Source: DAOTWC01 sp048499435
GTDB lineage: Bacteria; Chloroflexota; Anaerolineae; Aggregatilineales; Phototrophicaceae
Reading direction: 5' to 3'
Length of the DNA stretch: 64,000 bases
Assembly: GCA_048499435.1 (NCBI GenBank)
Contig: JASNZW010000005.1
Span: 62,001 to 126,000, forward strand
The position numbers and the translations under genes were made by a program. Position 1 is the stretch's first letter, and each line of letters starts with the position of its first letter. Positions 1 through 8,291 of this stretch are shown here, piece after piece. The notes below the pieces were generated by a model, which was not told where the DNA came from, ran no database searches, and saw nothing but the letters and a program-made list of their open reading frames with translations.

Positions 1-361
1 TAAACACCAGCAGCGCCGCCGCCGCGCCCAGATACGGCTGGCGGCTGAGGCGCATCAGCAGCGCGCCCATCAGCGCGGCCAGCGCCAGCACGGCGAGCGT
101 CAGCGGCAGGTTCAGGCTGTCCGCGCCGCCGGTCTGCGACCAGAACGCCGGGCTGAACGCCAGCGCCAGCCCGCCGATCACCGCCAGCGCCGCGCCCCAG
201 CGCCGCAGCGTCATCGTCATGCCCACAATGATCAGCGCCAGCCCGGAAGCGCGAATAACCGACGTTTCCCCCAGCGTCAGAAATGCCAGCCAGGCCGCCA
301 GCCCGGCGGCCAGCCCCGGCAGCCAGTACAGCGCTGTTTGCCGCTGTATCTGCATTCGCAT
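1..361 (-). CDS. Membrane protein, 3' part missing
   Basis: About 120 N-terminal residues are visible before the window ends. They are almost entirely hydrophobic, with three or four likely membrane segments and short charged turns (TLRRWG, LMRLSRQP). It starts 7 bases after the PBP2 stop codon, so it should be the last visible gene of the mreBCD-PBP2 operon. Two starts compete: ATG at 361, which abuts a run of G, and ATG at 355, which has that run at normal ribosome-binding distance. RodA/FtsW would be the usual partner at this place. I cannot see a SEDS signature in the visible part, so the function is left open; a polytopic glycosyltransferase is another possibility. Confidence 0.6.
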   Translation of the reverse strand, partial: MRMQIQRQTALYWLPGLAAGLAAWLAFLTLGETSVIRASGLALIIVGMTMTLRRWGAALAVIGGLALAFSPAFWSQTGGADSLNLPLTLAVLALAALMGALLMRLSRQPYLGAAAALLVF

Positions 362-368
362 CCCCCCG

Positions 369-2648
369 TCAGCCAGACTGCGCCGGCGCAACCAGCGGCG
401 TGATGGGGTGTTCGCGCTCGTTCTTCAGCCGCAGGTAGGCCTCCATCGTCTCGACCACGATCGGCAGCGCCACCAGCGACCCCTCGCCGCCGTTGTAAAC
501 AAACGCGATAATGAGAATCTCCGGGTCCTCGTAAGGCGCATACGCCGTGAACCAGGCGTGCGACGGCCAGTTGCCCGGCACACACAGCCCCAGCGGCCAG
601 GCGATCTCGTCACAGTATTCCGCCGTGCCCGTTTTGCCCGCCACGTTGACATACGTCAGGTTGGCGGCCTGCGCCGTCCCGACGGTCACGGCGGCGCGCA
701 TCCCCTGTTCCACGACCTGAATGTTGCTGGTGCTGGTAAACGGCGGCGTGTAGCTGCTGTCGAACCGCAGCGGGTCGCACACCTGGCCGTTAAACACGTA
801 ATTATACGGGATCGCGATCGTGTACTGGCGCAGGTCCTGGGTGAAGGCGTCCGGGTCAATGTCTACCGTGTTGCTGTAATTATCCGGGTCGCAGCGCAGC
901 GGATTGTAATACGCGCTGGTGGTCTCGCACAGGCACGCCAGGCTGGACGGCCCCTTCATAATCATGTCTTCCAGCAGCAGCAGGCGAATCGGCTCCGCCG
1001 GGTCCAGGTTGTCAATGTTGACGTGGCGCAGCACCAGCGGCTCAAACGGCTGCACGACGCCGCCCTCCGCGTCCAGCAGGCTGTTAACCAGCGTCGGCTG
1101 GTAGAGCACCCCGCCGTTGGCCAGCGCCGCCGTCGAAGCGATAAGCTGGAGCGGCGTAGTGGTCACATAGCCCTGGCCAAAGGCCGCGTTATACGTGTCG
1201 CCGGTAGACCAGTTCTCGCCGTACACGCGGCGCTTCCAGTCCGGGTCAGGCATGCGCCCGGTCTGCTCGCCCGGCAGCTCGATGCCCAGCTCAGACCCGA
1301 TGCCGAAAGCCGTCGCGTAGCGAAACAGATCAACCGGCCCCAGGCCGTTGGGGCGCAGCGTTGTCGGCGAGACCTCCGGGTTGCCGCCGCCCACCTGGTA
1401 AAAATACACGTCGCAGCTCTGGGCGATGCCGGCCAGCATGTCAACCAGCCCGTGCCCACTGCGGTTCCAGCAGACAAATGTCTGCGCGGCGGCGATGTCG
1501 TTAGGCGCGTAGCGGTTGGGCAGCACCAGCCGGCCAGGGTCGTGCAGCGTCGTCTGCGGCGCGATCACCTCTTCTTCCAGCACGCCCGCCGCCGTAATCA
1601 GCTTCCACACCGAGCCGGGCGGGTAAAGCGAGCTGATAGCGTGGTTAATCAGCGGCTTCTGCGCGTCGCCCAGCACTTCCAGGTAATACTGGTAGTCAAT
1701 GGCGCGGGCGAAGCGCGCGTTGTCGTAGGTCGGCCAGCTTACCAGCGCCAGCACCTCGCCTGTCTGCGGGTTCATGGCGATCACCACGCCCGACTGCGTG
1801 CGGATGCGCCCTTCAGCCGCGTTCACCAGCGTGATGCGGTTGCGCAGCGCGGTTTCAGCCGCTTCCTGCAGCCGGGTGTCCAGCGTCAGGCGCACATTCT
1901 GGCCGGGCGTGGCCGGGACCTGGCTGATAACCTTGACCACCTCGCCGGCCACGTCCACCTCGCGCAGCTCGCGCCCGCGCTCACCGCTGAGGATGTCCTC
2001 CAGAAAGAACTCCACGCCCGCGTAACCGATGCGGTCGAACGCCGGGTTGTACCCCAGCTCGCGCAGCGCCGCCGCCTCCGCCTCCGGGATCGGTCCCATA
2101 TAGCCGACCACCTGCGCGGTCAGCGCGCCGCTAGGGTACTGGCGCACGCCGATCGGCTCGATCGCCACGCCCGGCAGGCTGATGCCCTCTTCCAGAATCT
2201 GCATGGCGTCGTTCAGATCGACATCGGTCGCCACCACCACCGCGCGAAACGGCGCGATGCGCGCGCCCTCGTCCACCACCTCCTCGATGCTGCGGACGCC
2301 GCGCCCAGCGGCCAGCGCGGCGGTCGGCGGCACGCCCACCAGCGCCGACAGACGGTTATAGATCGCCAGAGTTTCTTCCTCGCTGGCGGGCAGGGCCGCC
2401 GGCACAATCGTCACGTTGTAAGCTGGCACATTCACCGCCAGCGGCTCGCCATAGCGGTCGAAGATCACGCCGCGCGGCGCGGGCAGCAGCAGCTCGTTCA
2501 GCCGGTTGTCGTCGGCGTATAGCTGATATTCTTCGGTGCGGACCACCTGCAGATCGTACAGGCGGATCGAAAACACCAGGAAAACGGCGAAAACCAGCCC
2601 CTGGAAAAATGTCAGACGCCATCCCTGGAAGGGCAGCAAACGCTGCAT
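369..2648 (-). CDS. mrdA: Penicillin-binding protein 2 (elongation transpeptidase)
   Basis: Class B PBP that cross-links peptidoglycan during side-wall growth with the Mre proteins. One N-terminal membrane anchor (residues about 12-33) is followed by a PBP-dimer domain. The transpeptidase domain carries catalytic SVWK (Ser346, Lys349), the second motif SCD (Ser411-Asp413; SxD is normal for PBP2) and KTG (Lys672). At 759 residues it is longer than typical PBP2. The excess sits mainly between SxD and KTG, about residues 560-640, and includes several cysteines unusual for this domain. ATG start with GAGG about 10 bases upstream. It follows mreD in the same operon. Identity as the elongation-type rather than division-type PBP rests on this context. 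Confidence 0.93.
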   Translation of the reverse strand: MQRLLPFQGWRLTFFQGLVFAVFLVFSIRLYDLQVVRTEEYQLYADDNRLNELLLPAPRGVIFDRYGEPLAVNVPAYNVTIVPAALPASEEETLAIYNRLSALVGVPPTAALAAGRGVRSIEEVVDEGARIAPFRAVVVATDVDLNDAMQILEEGISLPGVAIEPIGVRQYPSGALTAQVVGYMGPIPEAEAAALRELGYNPAFDRIGYAGVEFFLEDILSGERGRELREVDVAGEVVKVISQVPATPGQNVRLTLDTRLQEAAETALRNRITLVNAAEGRIRTQSGVVIAMNPQTGEVLALVSWPTYDNARFARAIDYQYYLEVLGDAQKPLINHAISSLYPPGSVWKLITAAGVLEEEVIAPQTTLHDPGRLVLPNRYAPNDIAAAQTFVCWNRSGHGLVDMLAGIAQSCDVYFYQVGGGNPEVSPTTLRPNGLGPVDLFRYATAFGIGSELGIELPGEQTGRMPDPDWKRRVYGENWSTGDTYNAAFGQGYVTTTPLQLIASTAALANGGVLYQPTLVNSLLDAEGGVVQPFEPLVLRHVNIDNLDPAEPIRLLLLEDMIMKGPSSLACLCETTSAYYNPLRCDPDNYSNTVDIDPDAFTQDLRQYTIAIPYNYVFNGQVCDPLRFDSSYTPPFTSTSNIQVVEQGMRAAVTVGTAQAANLTYVNVAGKTGTAEYCDEIAWPLGLCVPGNWPSHAWFTAYAPYEDPEILIIAFVYNGGEGSLVALPIVVETMEAYLRLKNEREHPITPLVAPAQSG

Positions 2649-2671
2649 ACATTAAACCTCATGCCCACTTA

Positions 2672-3175
2672 TCACGAGAAAAAACGCCGGTCGGTGGCAT
2701 AGCGCCGCTGGACACGGCGCAGCAGCCAGTACACCGGCCAGAACGCCACCAGGTTATAGATCAGCGTCGGGAACACAACGTAATTCAGATCGCGCACGAT
2801 ATCCAACCGCAGGCCGGTGAGCAGCAGCAGCGCCAGCAGCGCCGCCTGCTGCACCACCACCGCCGCCAGCAGCAGGCCCGCCAGCAGCGGCAGGTTGATG
2901 CTGTACACCTGGCGCTGCGCCGCGTGAACCATAAACACGACCAGCACCAGCCCAACCACCGACATGCCCAGCGGCGCGGCAGACAGCAGGTCCTGCAGCA
3001 GGCCGCCGGTGAACGCCCACACGACGCCCTGTTCCAGCGGCGCGTGCACCGACCACGTCAGCACCATCAGGAACACCAGGTCCGGCCCGCCGCCCAGCAC
3101 ACGAATGTGCGGGATCACGCTGGCCTGGATAACCGCCGCCAGCGCCAGCAGCGGCAGGCTCAGAAAAGCGCCCAT
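2672..3175 (-). CDS. mreD: Rod shape-determining protein MreD
   Basis: Polytopic inner-membrane protein of 167 residues, the usual MreD size, with about five hydrophobic helices and few charges. Part of the elongasome that links MreB filaments to wall synthesis. Family recognition rests on hydrophobic profile, length and especially position between mreC (16 bases upstream) and PBP2 (23 bases downstream); MreD sequences are poorly conserved. No strong ribosome-binding site is seen, so translation may be coupled to mreC. C-terminal RRVQRRYATDRR is strongly basic and should be cytoplasmic. Confidence 0.85.
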   Translation of the reverse strand: MGAFLSLPLLALAAVIQASVIPHIRVLGGGPDLVFLMVLTWSVHAPLEQGVVWAFTGGLLQDLLSAAPLGMSVVGLVLVVFMVHAAQRQVYSINLPLLAGLLLAAVVVQQAALLALLLLTGLRLDIVRDLNYVVFPTLIYNLVAFWPVYWLLRRVQRRYATDRRFFS

Positions 3176-3191
3176 CGGCCGTCAGACCTGC

Positions 3192-4037
3192 TTAAGACTC
3201 AAAGGCGGACATATCTACTGGCTCGAAACTGGTGATAACCAGCACGAATTCCAGCGATTCGAAGTCGTTCAGGCTGGTCAGCTCCGCTTCCTGGGCCAGC
3301 TCAAACTCGTACTGGCGCGTGCTGGTCACAATACCGATCACGATGTCCGGCGGGAAATTGCCCCCCAGCCCCGACGTGATCACCAGATCGCCCACCTGCA
3401 CCGTCTGCCCCAGCGGGATCATCTCCATCCGCAGGCTGCCCGATGTCTGCCCGATCACGCTGCCCACCGCGCGCGTGGATTGCAGCCGGGCGCTGACAGC
3501 GCTGTCGCGGTCGGTGATGAGCAGCACCCGCGCCGATGTCGCGCCCACGCTGAGGATGCGCCCCACCAGGCCGCTGCCGGTAACAACCGGCATCCCTTTC
3601 GTGATGCCGTCGCGCGTGCCCCGGTTAATCGTCAGCGTGCGCCGCAGCGCCATCTGGTCAATGCCGATCACATCCGCCGCGACAAATTCCTGGTTGGCGG
3701 CCTGCGTCGTATAGTCCAGCAGCGCCGCCAGCCGCCGGTAGTCGCTGGCGATCTCGCGCAGCTCCACCAGCTCCGTCTGGTACTGGGCCAGCGCTTCCTC
3801 CAGGTCAGCGTTGCGCTGGCGCAGGGTTTGCAGCTCTGTCAGGTCCTCGACGCCGCCGGCCACCTGAAGCGCCAGCCGGTTGAACACGCCCGAAACCAGG
3901 TTCAGCGGCACGGCCGCCAGGTCCTCCAGCGGGCGCAGCAGCCCAAGCTGGCTGGTGACGATAAGGCCGACGCTGACCAGCAGGGAGACGGCCAGAAACA
4001 GCAGCCGGTTAGAACGCCACGTTCGCACGCGCACCAC
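3192..4037 (-). CDS. mreC: Rod shape-determining protein MreC
   Basis: Elongasome scaffold of 281 residues: short basic N-terminus, one membrane helix (about residues 11-30), a coiled coil (about 60-100, rich in Leu/Glu/Gln), then the beta-rich MreC core with the typical glycine-rich segments (GTRDGITKGMPVV, GLVGRI, then GDLVITSGLGG). It acts outside the membrane, bridging MreB/MreD and PBP2. GTG start at 4037; a GAGGTG stretch lies just upstream and overlaps the next possible GTG at 4034, so the start may be off by one codon. It has its own likely promoter (extended -10 at 4062-4070) besides read-through from mreB. Confidence 0.93.
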   Translation of the reverse strand: MVRVRTWRSNRLLFLAVSLLVSVGLIVTSQLGLLRPLEDLAAVPLNLVSGVFNRLALQVAGGVEDLTELQTLRQRNADLEEALAQYQTELVELREIASDYRRLAALLDYTTQAANQEFVAADVIGIDQMALRRTLTINRGTRDGITKGMPVVTGSGLVGRILSVGATSARVLLITDRDSAVSARLQSTRAVGSVIGQTSGSLRMEMIPLGQTVQVGDLVITSGLGGNFPPDIVIGIVTSTRQYEFELAQEAELTSLNDFESLEFVLVITSFEPVDMSAFES

Positions 4038-4061
4038 ACCTCAATTACTGTCTGACAGGGG

Positions 4062-4070
4062 ATTATAGCA
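4062..4070 (-). promoter_or_regulatory. Internal extended -10 promoter upstream of mreC
   Basis: On the minus strand TGC followed directly by TATAAT forms an extended -10 in the 56-base mreB-mreC gap, placing transcription start about 18 bases before the mreC GTG. No good -35 is seen at 17 bases, as expected for extended -10 promoters. It would allow mreCD-PBP2 expression independent of mreB. Confidence 0.55.
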
Positions 4071-4093
4071 GACGCGCCTGTAAATATTCAGCG

Positions 4094-5155
4094 TCAGTGC
4101 TGTGTGCTGCCGCGCTCCAGGCCCACCAGCAGGCGGCGCAGGTTGTTGTAGTCCTCCAGCACCCGCCCAGCCCCGCGCGCCACACACGTCATCGCGTCCT
4201 CGGCCAGCCACACGCGGATGTTGACTTCCTCGGCCATGCGCTCCTGCAGGCCCTTAAGCTGGCTGCCGCCGCCCGCCATGCAGATGCCGCTTTCCATCAG
4301 GTCGGCCACCAGCTCCGGCGGCGTGTCGTCCAGCGCGTCCTTGACCGTGTCCACGATGATATCAACCGAGCCAGACAGCGCGTCGCGGATTTCAATCGAA
4401 CTCACCTCAACCGACGCCGGCAGGCCCGTCATCAGGTTGCGACCCTTCACCGACATCACACGTTCCTGCGCCAGCGGATAACCTGACCCGATCTCGATCT
4501 TCACCTTCTCCGCCGTTGGCTCGCCGATCAGCAGGTTGTGCCTGGTGCGCATGTACTGAACGATATCCTCGTCCATCTCGTCGCCGGCCACGCGAATCGA
4601 ACGGCTGATAACGATGCCGCCCAGCGAGAAAATCGCGACCTCGGTCGTGCCGCCGCCGATGTCGATCATCATGCTGCCGCGCGTTTCCTGCACCGGCAGC
4701 CCCGCGCCGATCGCCGCCGCCACCGGTTCCTCAATCAGATACGCCTCGCGCGCCCCCGCGCTGATGGTGGCGTCGAACACCGCGCGCTTCTCGACCTCCG
4801 TCACGCCGCTGGGGATGCCAACGACAACGCGCGGGCGCGGGATCGGGACCCACGTCTGCTCATGCGCTTTGGCGATCAGATGGTGCAGCATCGCTTCAGT
4901 CACTTCAAATTCGCTGATCACGCCGTCGCGCAGCGGGCGCACCACCAGGATGTCCTTCGGGTTCTTGCTCCACATCTCCTTGGCCCGCGCGCCCACCTCA
5001 ATCGGGCGGCGCGTCTTCTTCTCGATGGCCACAAACGACGGCTCATTGATAACAATGTCCTTGCCGCGCACGCTCACCAGCGTGTTGGCGGTCCCCAGGT
5101 CTATGCCAATGTCGAGTGAAAAGAGGCCAAGAAAATAATCCAGCGGGCTGAGCAC
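4094..5155 (-). CDS. mreB: Rod shape-determining actin homologue MreB
   Basis: Bacterial actin that organises lateral wall synthesis. 353 residues, full length. Visible signatures: phosphate loop DIGIDLGTANT near residue 15, VVVGIPSGVTEVEKRA, connect region EEPVAAAIGAGLPV, second phosphate loop MMIDIGGGTTEVAIFS and the adenosine motif GGGSQLKGL. GTG start with AGGAG seven bases upstream. First gene of the minus-strand elongation operon and divergent from tilS, with a TATAAT box at 5188-5193. The N-terminus (LSPLDYFLGLFS) is hydrophobic enough to help membrane attachment, as known for MreB. Confidence 0.97.
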   Translation of the reverse strand: MLSPLDYFLGLFSLDIGIDLGTANTLVSVRGKDIVINEPSFVAIEKKTRRPIEVGARAKEMWSKNPKDILVVRPLRDGVISEFEVTEAMLHHLIAKAHEQTWVPIPRPRVVVGIPSGVTEVEKRAVFDATISAGAREAYLIEEPVAAAIGAGLPVQETRGSMMIDIGGGTTEVAIFSLGGIVISRSIRVAGDEMDEDIVQYMRTRHNLLIGEPTAEKVKIEIGSGYPLAQERVMSVKGRNLMTGLPASVEVSSIEIRDALSGSVDIIVDTVKDALDDTPPELVADLMESGICMAGGGSQLKGLQERMAEEVNIRVWLAEDAMTCVARGAGRVLEDYNNLRRLLVGLERGSTQH

Positions 5156-5187
5156 AAGTGTCTCCTCGCGGCGTTGAACAGCGCGGC

Positions 5188-5193
5188 ATTATA
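5188..5193 (-). promoter_or_regulatory. -10 box for mreB operon
   Basis: Perfect TATAAT on the minus strand, 33 bases before the mreB GTG, in the 120-base divergent gap with tilS. The -35 region (TTTCGA at 17 bases) is weak. Confidence 0.5.
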
Positions 5194-5246
5194 ACACGCC
5201 CCCCGCGCAATCGAAAAGCACCTACACCGACCATCCGCGCCGCCGC

Positions 5247-5252
5247 TATAAT
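5247..5252 (+). promoter_or_regulatory. -10 box for tilS
   Basis: Perfect TATAAT 24 bases before the tilS ATG, giving a leader of about 17 bases that still holds the GTGAGGA ribosome-binding site. No convincing -35 hexamer. Confidence 0.5.
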
Positions 5253-5275
5253 ACCGTCAGCGTGAGGATACGGCC

Positions 5276-6667
5276 ATGACAACCTTCCTGGACACAGTCT
5301 ACCGCGCCTGCGTCCGCCGCCAGCTTATCCCGCCCGGCAGCGTGGTGCTGGTCGCTGTCTCCGGCGGCGCGGACTCGCTGGCGCTGCTTTACGCGCTCCA
5401 CGCCCTGCGCGGTCGGCTCGCCTGCCGCCTGCACGCCGCCACCTTCGATCACGGCGTGCGCGGCCCGGCCAGCGCCGCCGACGCCGCCTTTGTCGCCGAA
5501 ATCTGCGCCGCGCTGGGCATCCCCCTGGCAGCGGGCCGCGCCGGCCGCCCGGCCGCCGCTGAGGCCGCGCTGCGCGCCGCCCGTTATGACTTCCTGGCCG
5601 CGGCTGCCCGCGCCGCCGGGGCACAGCGGGTCGCCACCGGCCACCACGCCGGCGATCAGGCCGAAACGGTGCTGCTGCGGCTGACGCGCGGCGCGGGCAG
5701 CGCCGGCCTGGCCGCCATGGCCCCGCTGGCGCCGCTGCCTGGCCACCCCAGCCTGACGCTGATCCGCCCGCTGCTGAGCCTGGCGCGCGCCGACATCGAC
5801 GCCTACTGCGCCCAACTGGGCCTGGAACCGCGCCAGGACAGCACCAACCTGGACCCCGCCTACGCGCGCAACCGGCTGCGCCGGGACGCGATCCCGGCGC
5901 TGGAGCGCGTCAACCCGCAGGCGCAGCGCGCACTGGCGCGCTTCGCGGCCCAGGCCGCCGCCGAGAACGACTTCCTCCAGCGCGCGCTGCTGCAGGCCAT
6001 CGCGCCGGGGCTGGCGCGCGAGGCCGGACGCATCAGCCTGGAGCGCGCCGCCTTCCGCGCGCTGCACCCCGCCCTGCGCTGGCGCTTCGTCCACTGGGCG
6101 GCGCAGCAGCTTAACAGCGCCGCTGAAATCGGCTTTGAACACGCCGACGCGGCCTGCGCGCTGGCGCTCACCGCCCACACCGGCGCGGCAGCCGCGCTGC
6201 CGGGCGGCCTGCGCCTGCGCCTCGATTACGGCCAGATCGTCGTCGAGCTGACGAACGCGCCCCACGCCGCGCCCGCCTGCCCGCTGCTGGAACCCGGCGC
6301 GGTCATTGTGGCCGCCGTCCCCGGCCTGACGCCGCTGCCCGGCGGCTGGGCGCTGCGGGCAGCCCTTGCGCCCGGCGGGGCCGCGCTCCACCTGCCCCCT
6401 GCCGCCCGCGTCACCCTGCGCACCCGCCGCCCTGGCGACCGCTTCGCGCCACCCGGCCTGGGCGGCCACACGCAGAAGCTCAAACAGTGGCTCAACGACC
6501 GCAAAATCCCGCGCCGCCTGCGCGACCAACTGCCGCTGCTGGACGTCAATGGCGAGATCGCCGCGGTGTGCGCGCCGCAGTGGGTCACCAGCGGCCGTTT
6601 CGCCCTGGCCACGCCCGCCGCGCCGGCGGTCTGGTTTAGCTGGGAAGCGCCCCCTGACAGCCCATAA
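5276..6667 (+). CDS. tilS: tRNA(Ile)-lysidine synthetase TilS
   Basis: Modifies C34 of the CAU-anticodon isoleucine tRNA to lysidine, using ATP and lysine. 463 residues. N-terminal PP-loop ATPase motif SGGADS at residues 29-34, followed by family segments (FDHGVRG, ATGHHAGDQAETVLLRLTRGAG, LIRPLL). The C-terminal region contains a TilS substrate-binding domain with RTRRPGDRFAPPGLGGHTQKLK-type sequence and LNDRKIPRRLRDQLPLL. ATG start with GTGAGGA. Transcribed alone and divergent from mreB; the next gene begins about 100 bases downstream with its own promoter. Confidence 0.95.
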   Translation: MTTFLDTVYRACVRRQLIPPGSVVLVAVSGGADSLALLYALHALRGRLACRLHAATFDHGVRGPASAADAAFVAEICAALGIPLAAGRAGRPAAAEAALRAARYDFLAAAARAAGAQRVATGHHAGDQAETVLLRLTRGAGSAGLAAMAPLAPLPGHPSLTLIRPLLSLARADIDAYCAQLGLEPRQDSTNLDPAYARNRLRRDAIPALERVNPQAQRALARFAAQAAAENDFLQRALLQAIAPGLAREAGRISLERAAFRALHPALRWRFVHWAAQQLNSAAEIGFEHADAACALALTAHTGAAAALPGGLRLRLDYGQIVVELTNAPHAAPACPLLEPGAVIVAAVPGLTPLPGGWALRAALAPGGAALHLPPAARVTLRTRRPGDRFAPPGLGGHTQKLKQWLNDRKIPRRLRDQLPLLDVNGEIAAVCAPQWVTSGRFALATPAAPAVWFSWEAPPDSP

Positions 6668-6696
6668 CCGGCCAGCAGCCCCCTCCAATATGACAT

Positions 6697-6725
6697 TTGC
6701 AAAAAAATGTTACTTTATGTATCCT
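6697..6725 (+). promoter_or_regulatory. Promoter of orphan response regulator
   Basis: TTGCAA (6697-6702), 17-base spacer, TATCCT (6720-6725) in a short AT-rich island after tilS. Predicted start near 6732, about 34 bases before the ATG at 6766. Confidence 0.45.
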
Positions 6726-6765
6726 GAAGAAAGGATTGAGTTATCTATTAACAAGACTGTGCATA

Positions 6766-7608
6766 ATGAACGCAAACGAAAACGCGAACGTTCTGGTTGT
6801 TGATGATGAAGGCGCTATTCGTTACTCGGTGAGCAAAACGCTTCAGCGCGTGGGCTACAACGTCAGCGAGGCCGCCAGCGGCGAAGAAGCTCTCGACATT
6901 ATGAAGAAACAGCACTGCGATGTAGTGCTGACCGACATCCGCATGCCCGGCCTGACGGGCGTCGAGCTGCTGCGCCGCATCAAAGAGGTCGCCCCTGACG
7001 CCATCGTGATCCTTATGACTGGCTACGCCAGCCTGGGGACCGCCGTCGAGGCCCTGCGCCTGGGCGCGCACGATTACCTGATTAAGCCCAGCTCCAGCCA
7101 GGACATTCGTCAGAGCGTGGCGCGCGGCGTCGAGCGCGCCCGCAACCTCAGGCGCCGCCGCGCCCTGCTGGACGCCATCCGCAGCAACGTCAGCGAGCTG
7201 ACGCGCGCTGATGTGGATGTAGTGCGGGCCGCCCTTGGAGACCTGGACGCCGTGCCGCAGAAGCTGGCCGAACCGGTTGAAGAACCCGTTACCACCAACA
7301 TGACGCTCGGCCCGCTCACGATCTACCCCGGCCGCTATCAGATCGCGGTGGGCGACCGTCCGATTGACCTGACACCCACCGAATTCGACCTGCTGCTGTA
7401 CCTGGCGGCGCACCGGGGGCGCGTTGTGTCGTGCCACGAGCTGGTGCGCGAGGTGCGCGGCTACACGGTGGACGAAACCGAAGCCCGCGAGGTGATCCGC
7501 CCGCACGTCAGCAACCTGCGGCGCAAGCTCAAACAGGCCGGGCAGGACGCCGACCTGATCGTGAATGTGCGCGGCATCGGCTACCGCCTCAGCGAACAGG
7601 CACAGTAG
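6766..7608 (+). CDS. Response regulator, receiver plus winged-helix (OmpR/PhoB type)
   Basis: Two-component transcription regulator of 280 residues. The receiver (about 8-125) has the acidic pair Asp13-Asp14, phospho-acceptor Asp57 (VVLTDIRMPG), the Thr/Ser switch (ILMTGYAS) and the lysine in DYLIKP. A linker of about 60 residues leads to a DNA-binding winged helix with the OmpR-type motif PTEFDLLLYLAAHRG and a C-terminal NVRGIGYRL hairpin. The receiver itself looks more NtrC-like (GVELLRRIKEVAPDAIVILMTGYA) than OmpR-like. I chose ATG 6766 because upstream TTG codons (6697, 6736) lie in the promoter or at the predicted transcript start. No kinase gene is adjacent, so it is an orphan here. Confidence 0.85.
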   Translation: MNANENANVLVVDDEGAIRYSVSKTLQRVGYNVSEAASGEEALDIMKKQHCDVVLTDIRMPGLTGVELLRRIKEVAPDAIVILMTGYASLGTAVEALRLGAHDYLIKPSSSQDIRQSVARGVERARNLRRRRALLDAIRSNVSELTRADVDVVRAALGDLDAVPQKLAEPVEEPVTTNMTLGPLTIYPGRYQIAVGDRPIDLTPTEFDLLLYLAAHRGRVVSCHELVREVRGYTVDETEAREVIRPHVSNLRRKLKQAGQDADLIVNVRGIGYRLSEQAQ

Positions 7609-7634
7609 ACAGCCGGGTTAACCGGGCATACAAT
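7606..7634 (+). promoter_or_regulatory. Promoter of the DUF1801 gene, overlapping the preceding stop codon
   Basis: TAGACA (7606-7611, five of six consensus bases) and TACAAT (7629-7634) with a 17-base spacer. The -35 hexamer contains the TAG stop of the response regulator gene. Predicted start near 7641 gives a leader of about 55 bases. Confidence 0.6.
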
Positions 7635-7695
7635 TGTCGCGATCGCTGATAGCGCAGCCAACAAGCTCTGCCTGGCGGCGCGGAAAGGTGTTCTC

Positions 7696-8181
7696 ATGAG
7701 CCGTCCCAGCAAAGCTGACGCACAGAAGCCCGCCCGGAGCGCCGCCGCAGCCGGCAAGAAAGCCGGGGGATTCACGGACGAAGAACAGGCCGCGATGAAA
7801 GAGCGCGCCAGAGAGCTGAAGGCGGAAGCGCGCGCGGACAAGAATCGGGCGCAGGGGGAAAGCGACGTGCTCGCGAAGATCGCTGAGATGCCGGAGCCAG
7901 AGCGCGCCCTGGCCGGGCGGCTTCACGAGATCATCAAAGCCAACGCGCCCGACCTCTGGCCGAAAACCTGGTACGGGATGCCGGCCTATGCCCGGAACGG
8001 CAAGATCGTCTGTTTCTTCCAGAGCGCGCATAAGTTCAACTCACGGTACGCGACGCTCGGCTTCACCGATGGCGCGAACCTTGACGAAGGCGCCATGTGG
8101 CCGACCGCCTTCGCGCTGACAGCGCTGACCGCCGCAGAGGAAAAGAAGATCGTCGCGCTCATAAAGAAAGCGCTGCGCTGA
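7696..8181 (+). CDS. DUF1801-family protein with Lys/Glu-rich N-terminus
   Basis: 161 residues. The first 50 or so are charged and probably helical (repeated KAE/ARE/KAEARADK). Residues about 60-160 match the DUF1801/YdhG-like fold: a helix (EPERALAGRLHEIIKANAPDLWPKTWYG), GMPAYARNGKIVCFFQSAHKFNSRYATLGF and a C-terminal helix. The biochemical role of this family is not settled; some members have been linked to iron chaperone-like proteins, which I would not transfer here. Transcribed from its own promoter at 7606-7634. Confidence 0.75.
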   Translation: MSRPSKADAQKPARSAAAAGKKAGGFTDEEQAAMKERARELKAEARADKNRAQGESDVLAKIAEMPEPERALAGRLHEIIKANAPDLWPKTWYGMPAYARNGKIVCFFQSAHKFNSRYATLGFTDGANLDEGAMWPTAFALTALTAAEEKKIVALIKKALR

Positions 8182-8291
8182 GGGCCAACCTCATGGCTGC
8201 GCCTCGCACTGGTCGGGGTCGCCAGCCCAGGGCGAGGCGTTCCTGTATAACGGAAATGTGCGCCGGCTGATTTACAACAGGACAAACTATT

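Noticed and set aside
1..361. Calling the first gene rodA
   Set aside because: Context is right, but the visible hydrophobic sequence shows no SEDS motif and the rest lies outside the window.
219..2522. Long open frame (767 codons) on the plus strand opposite PBP2
   Set aside because: Its translation is an Arg/His/Gln-rich composition typical of the antisense of a GC-rich gene, without any domain; PBP2 motifs on the other strand are unmistakable.
7609..7626. Hairpin GCCGGGTTAACCGGGC after the response regulator
   Set aside because: The pairing contains a G-G mismatch and no usable loop, and it lies within a promoter spacer.
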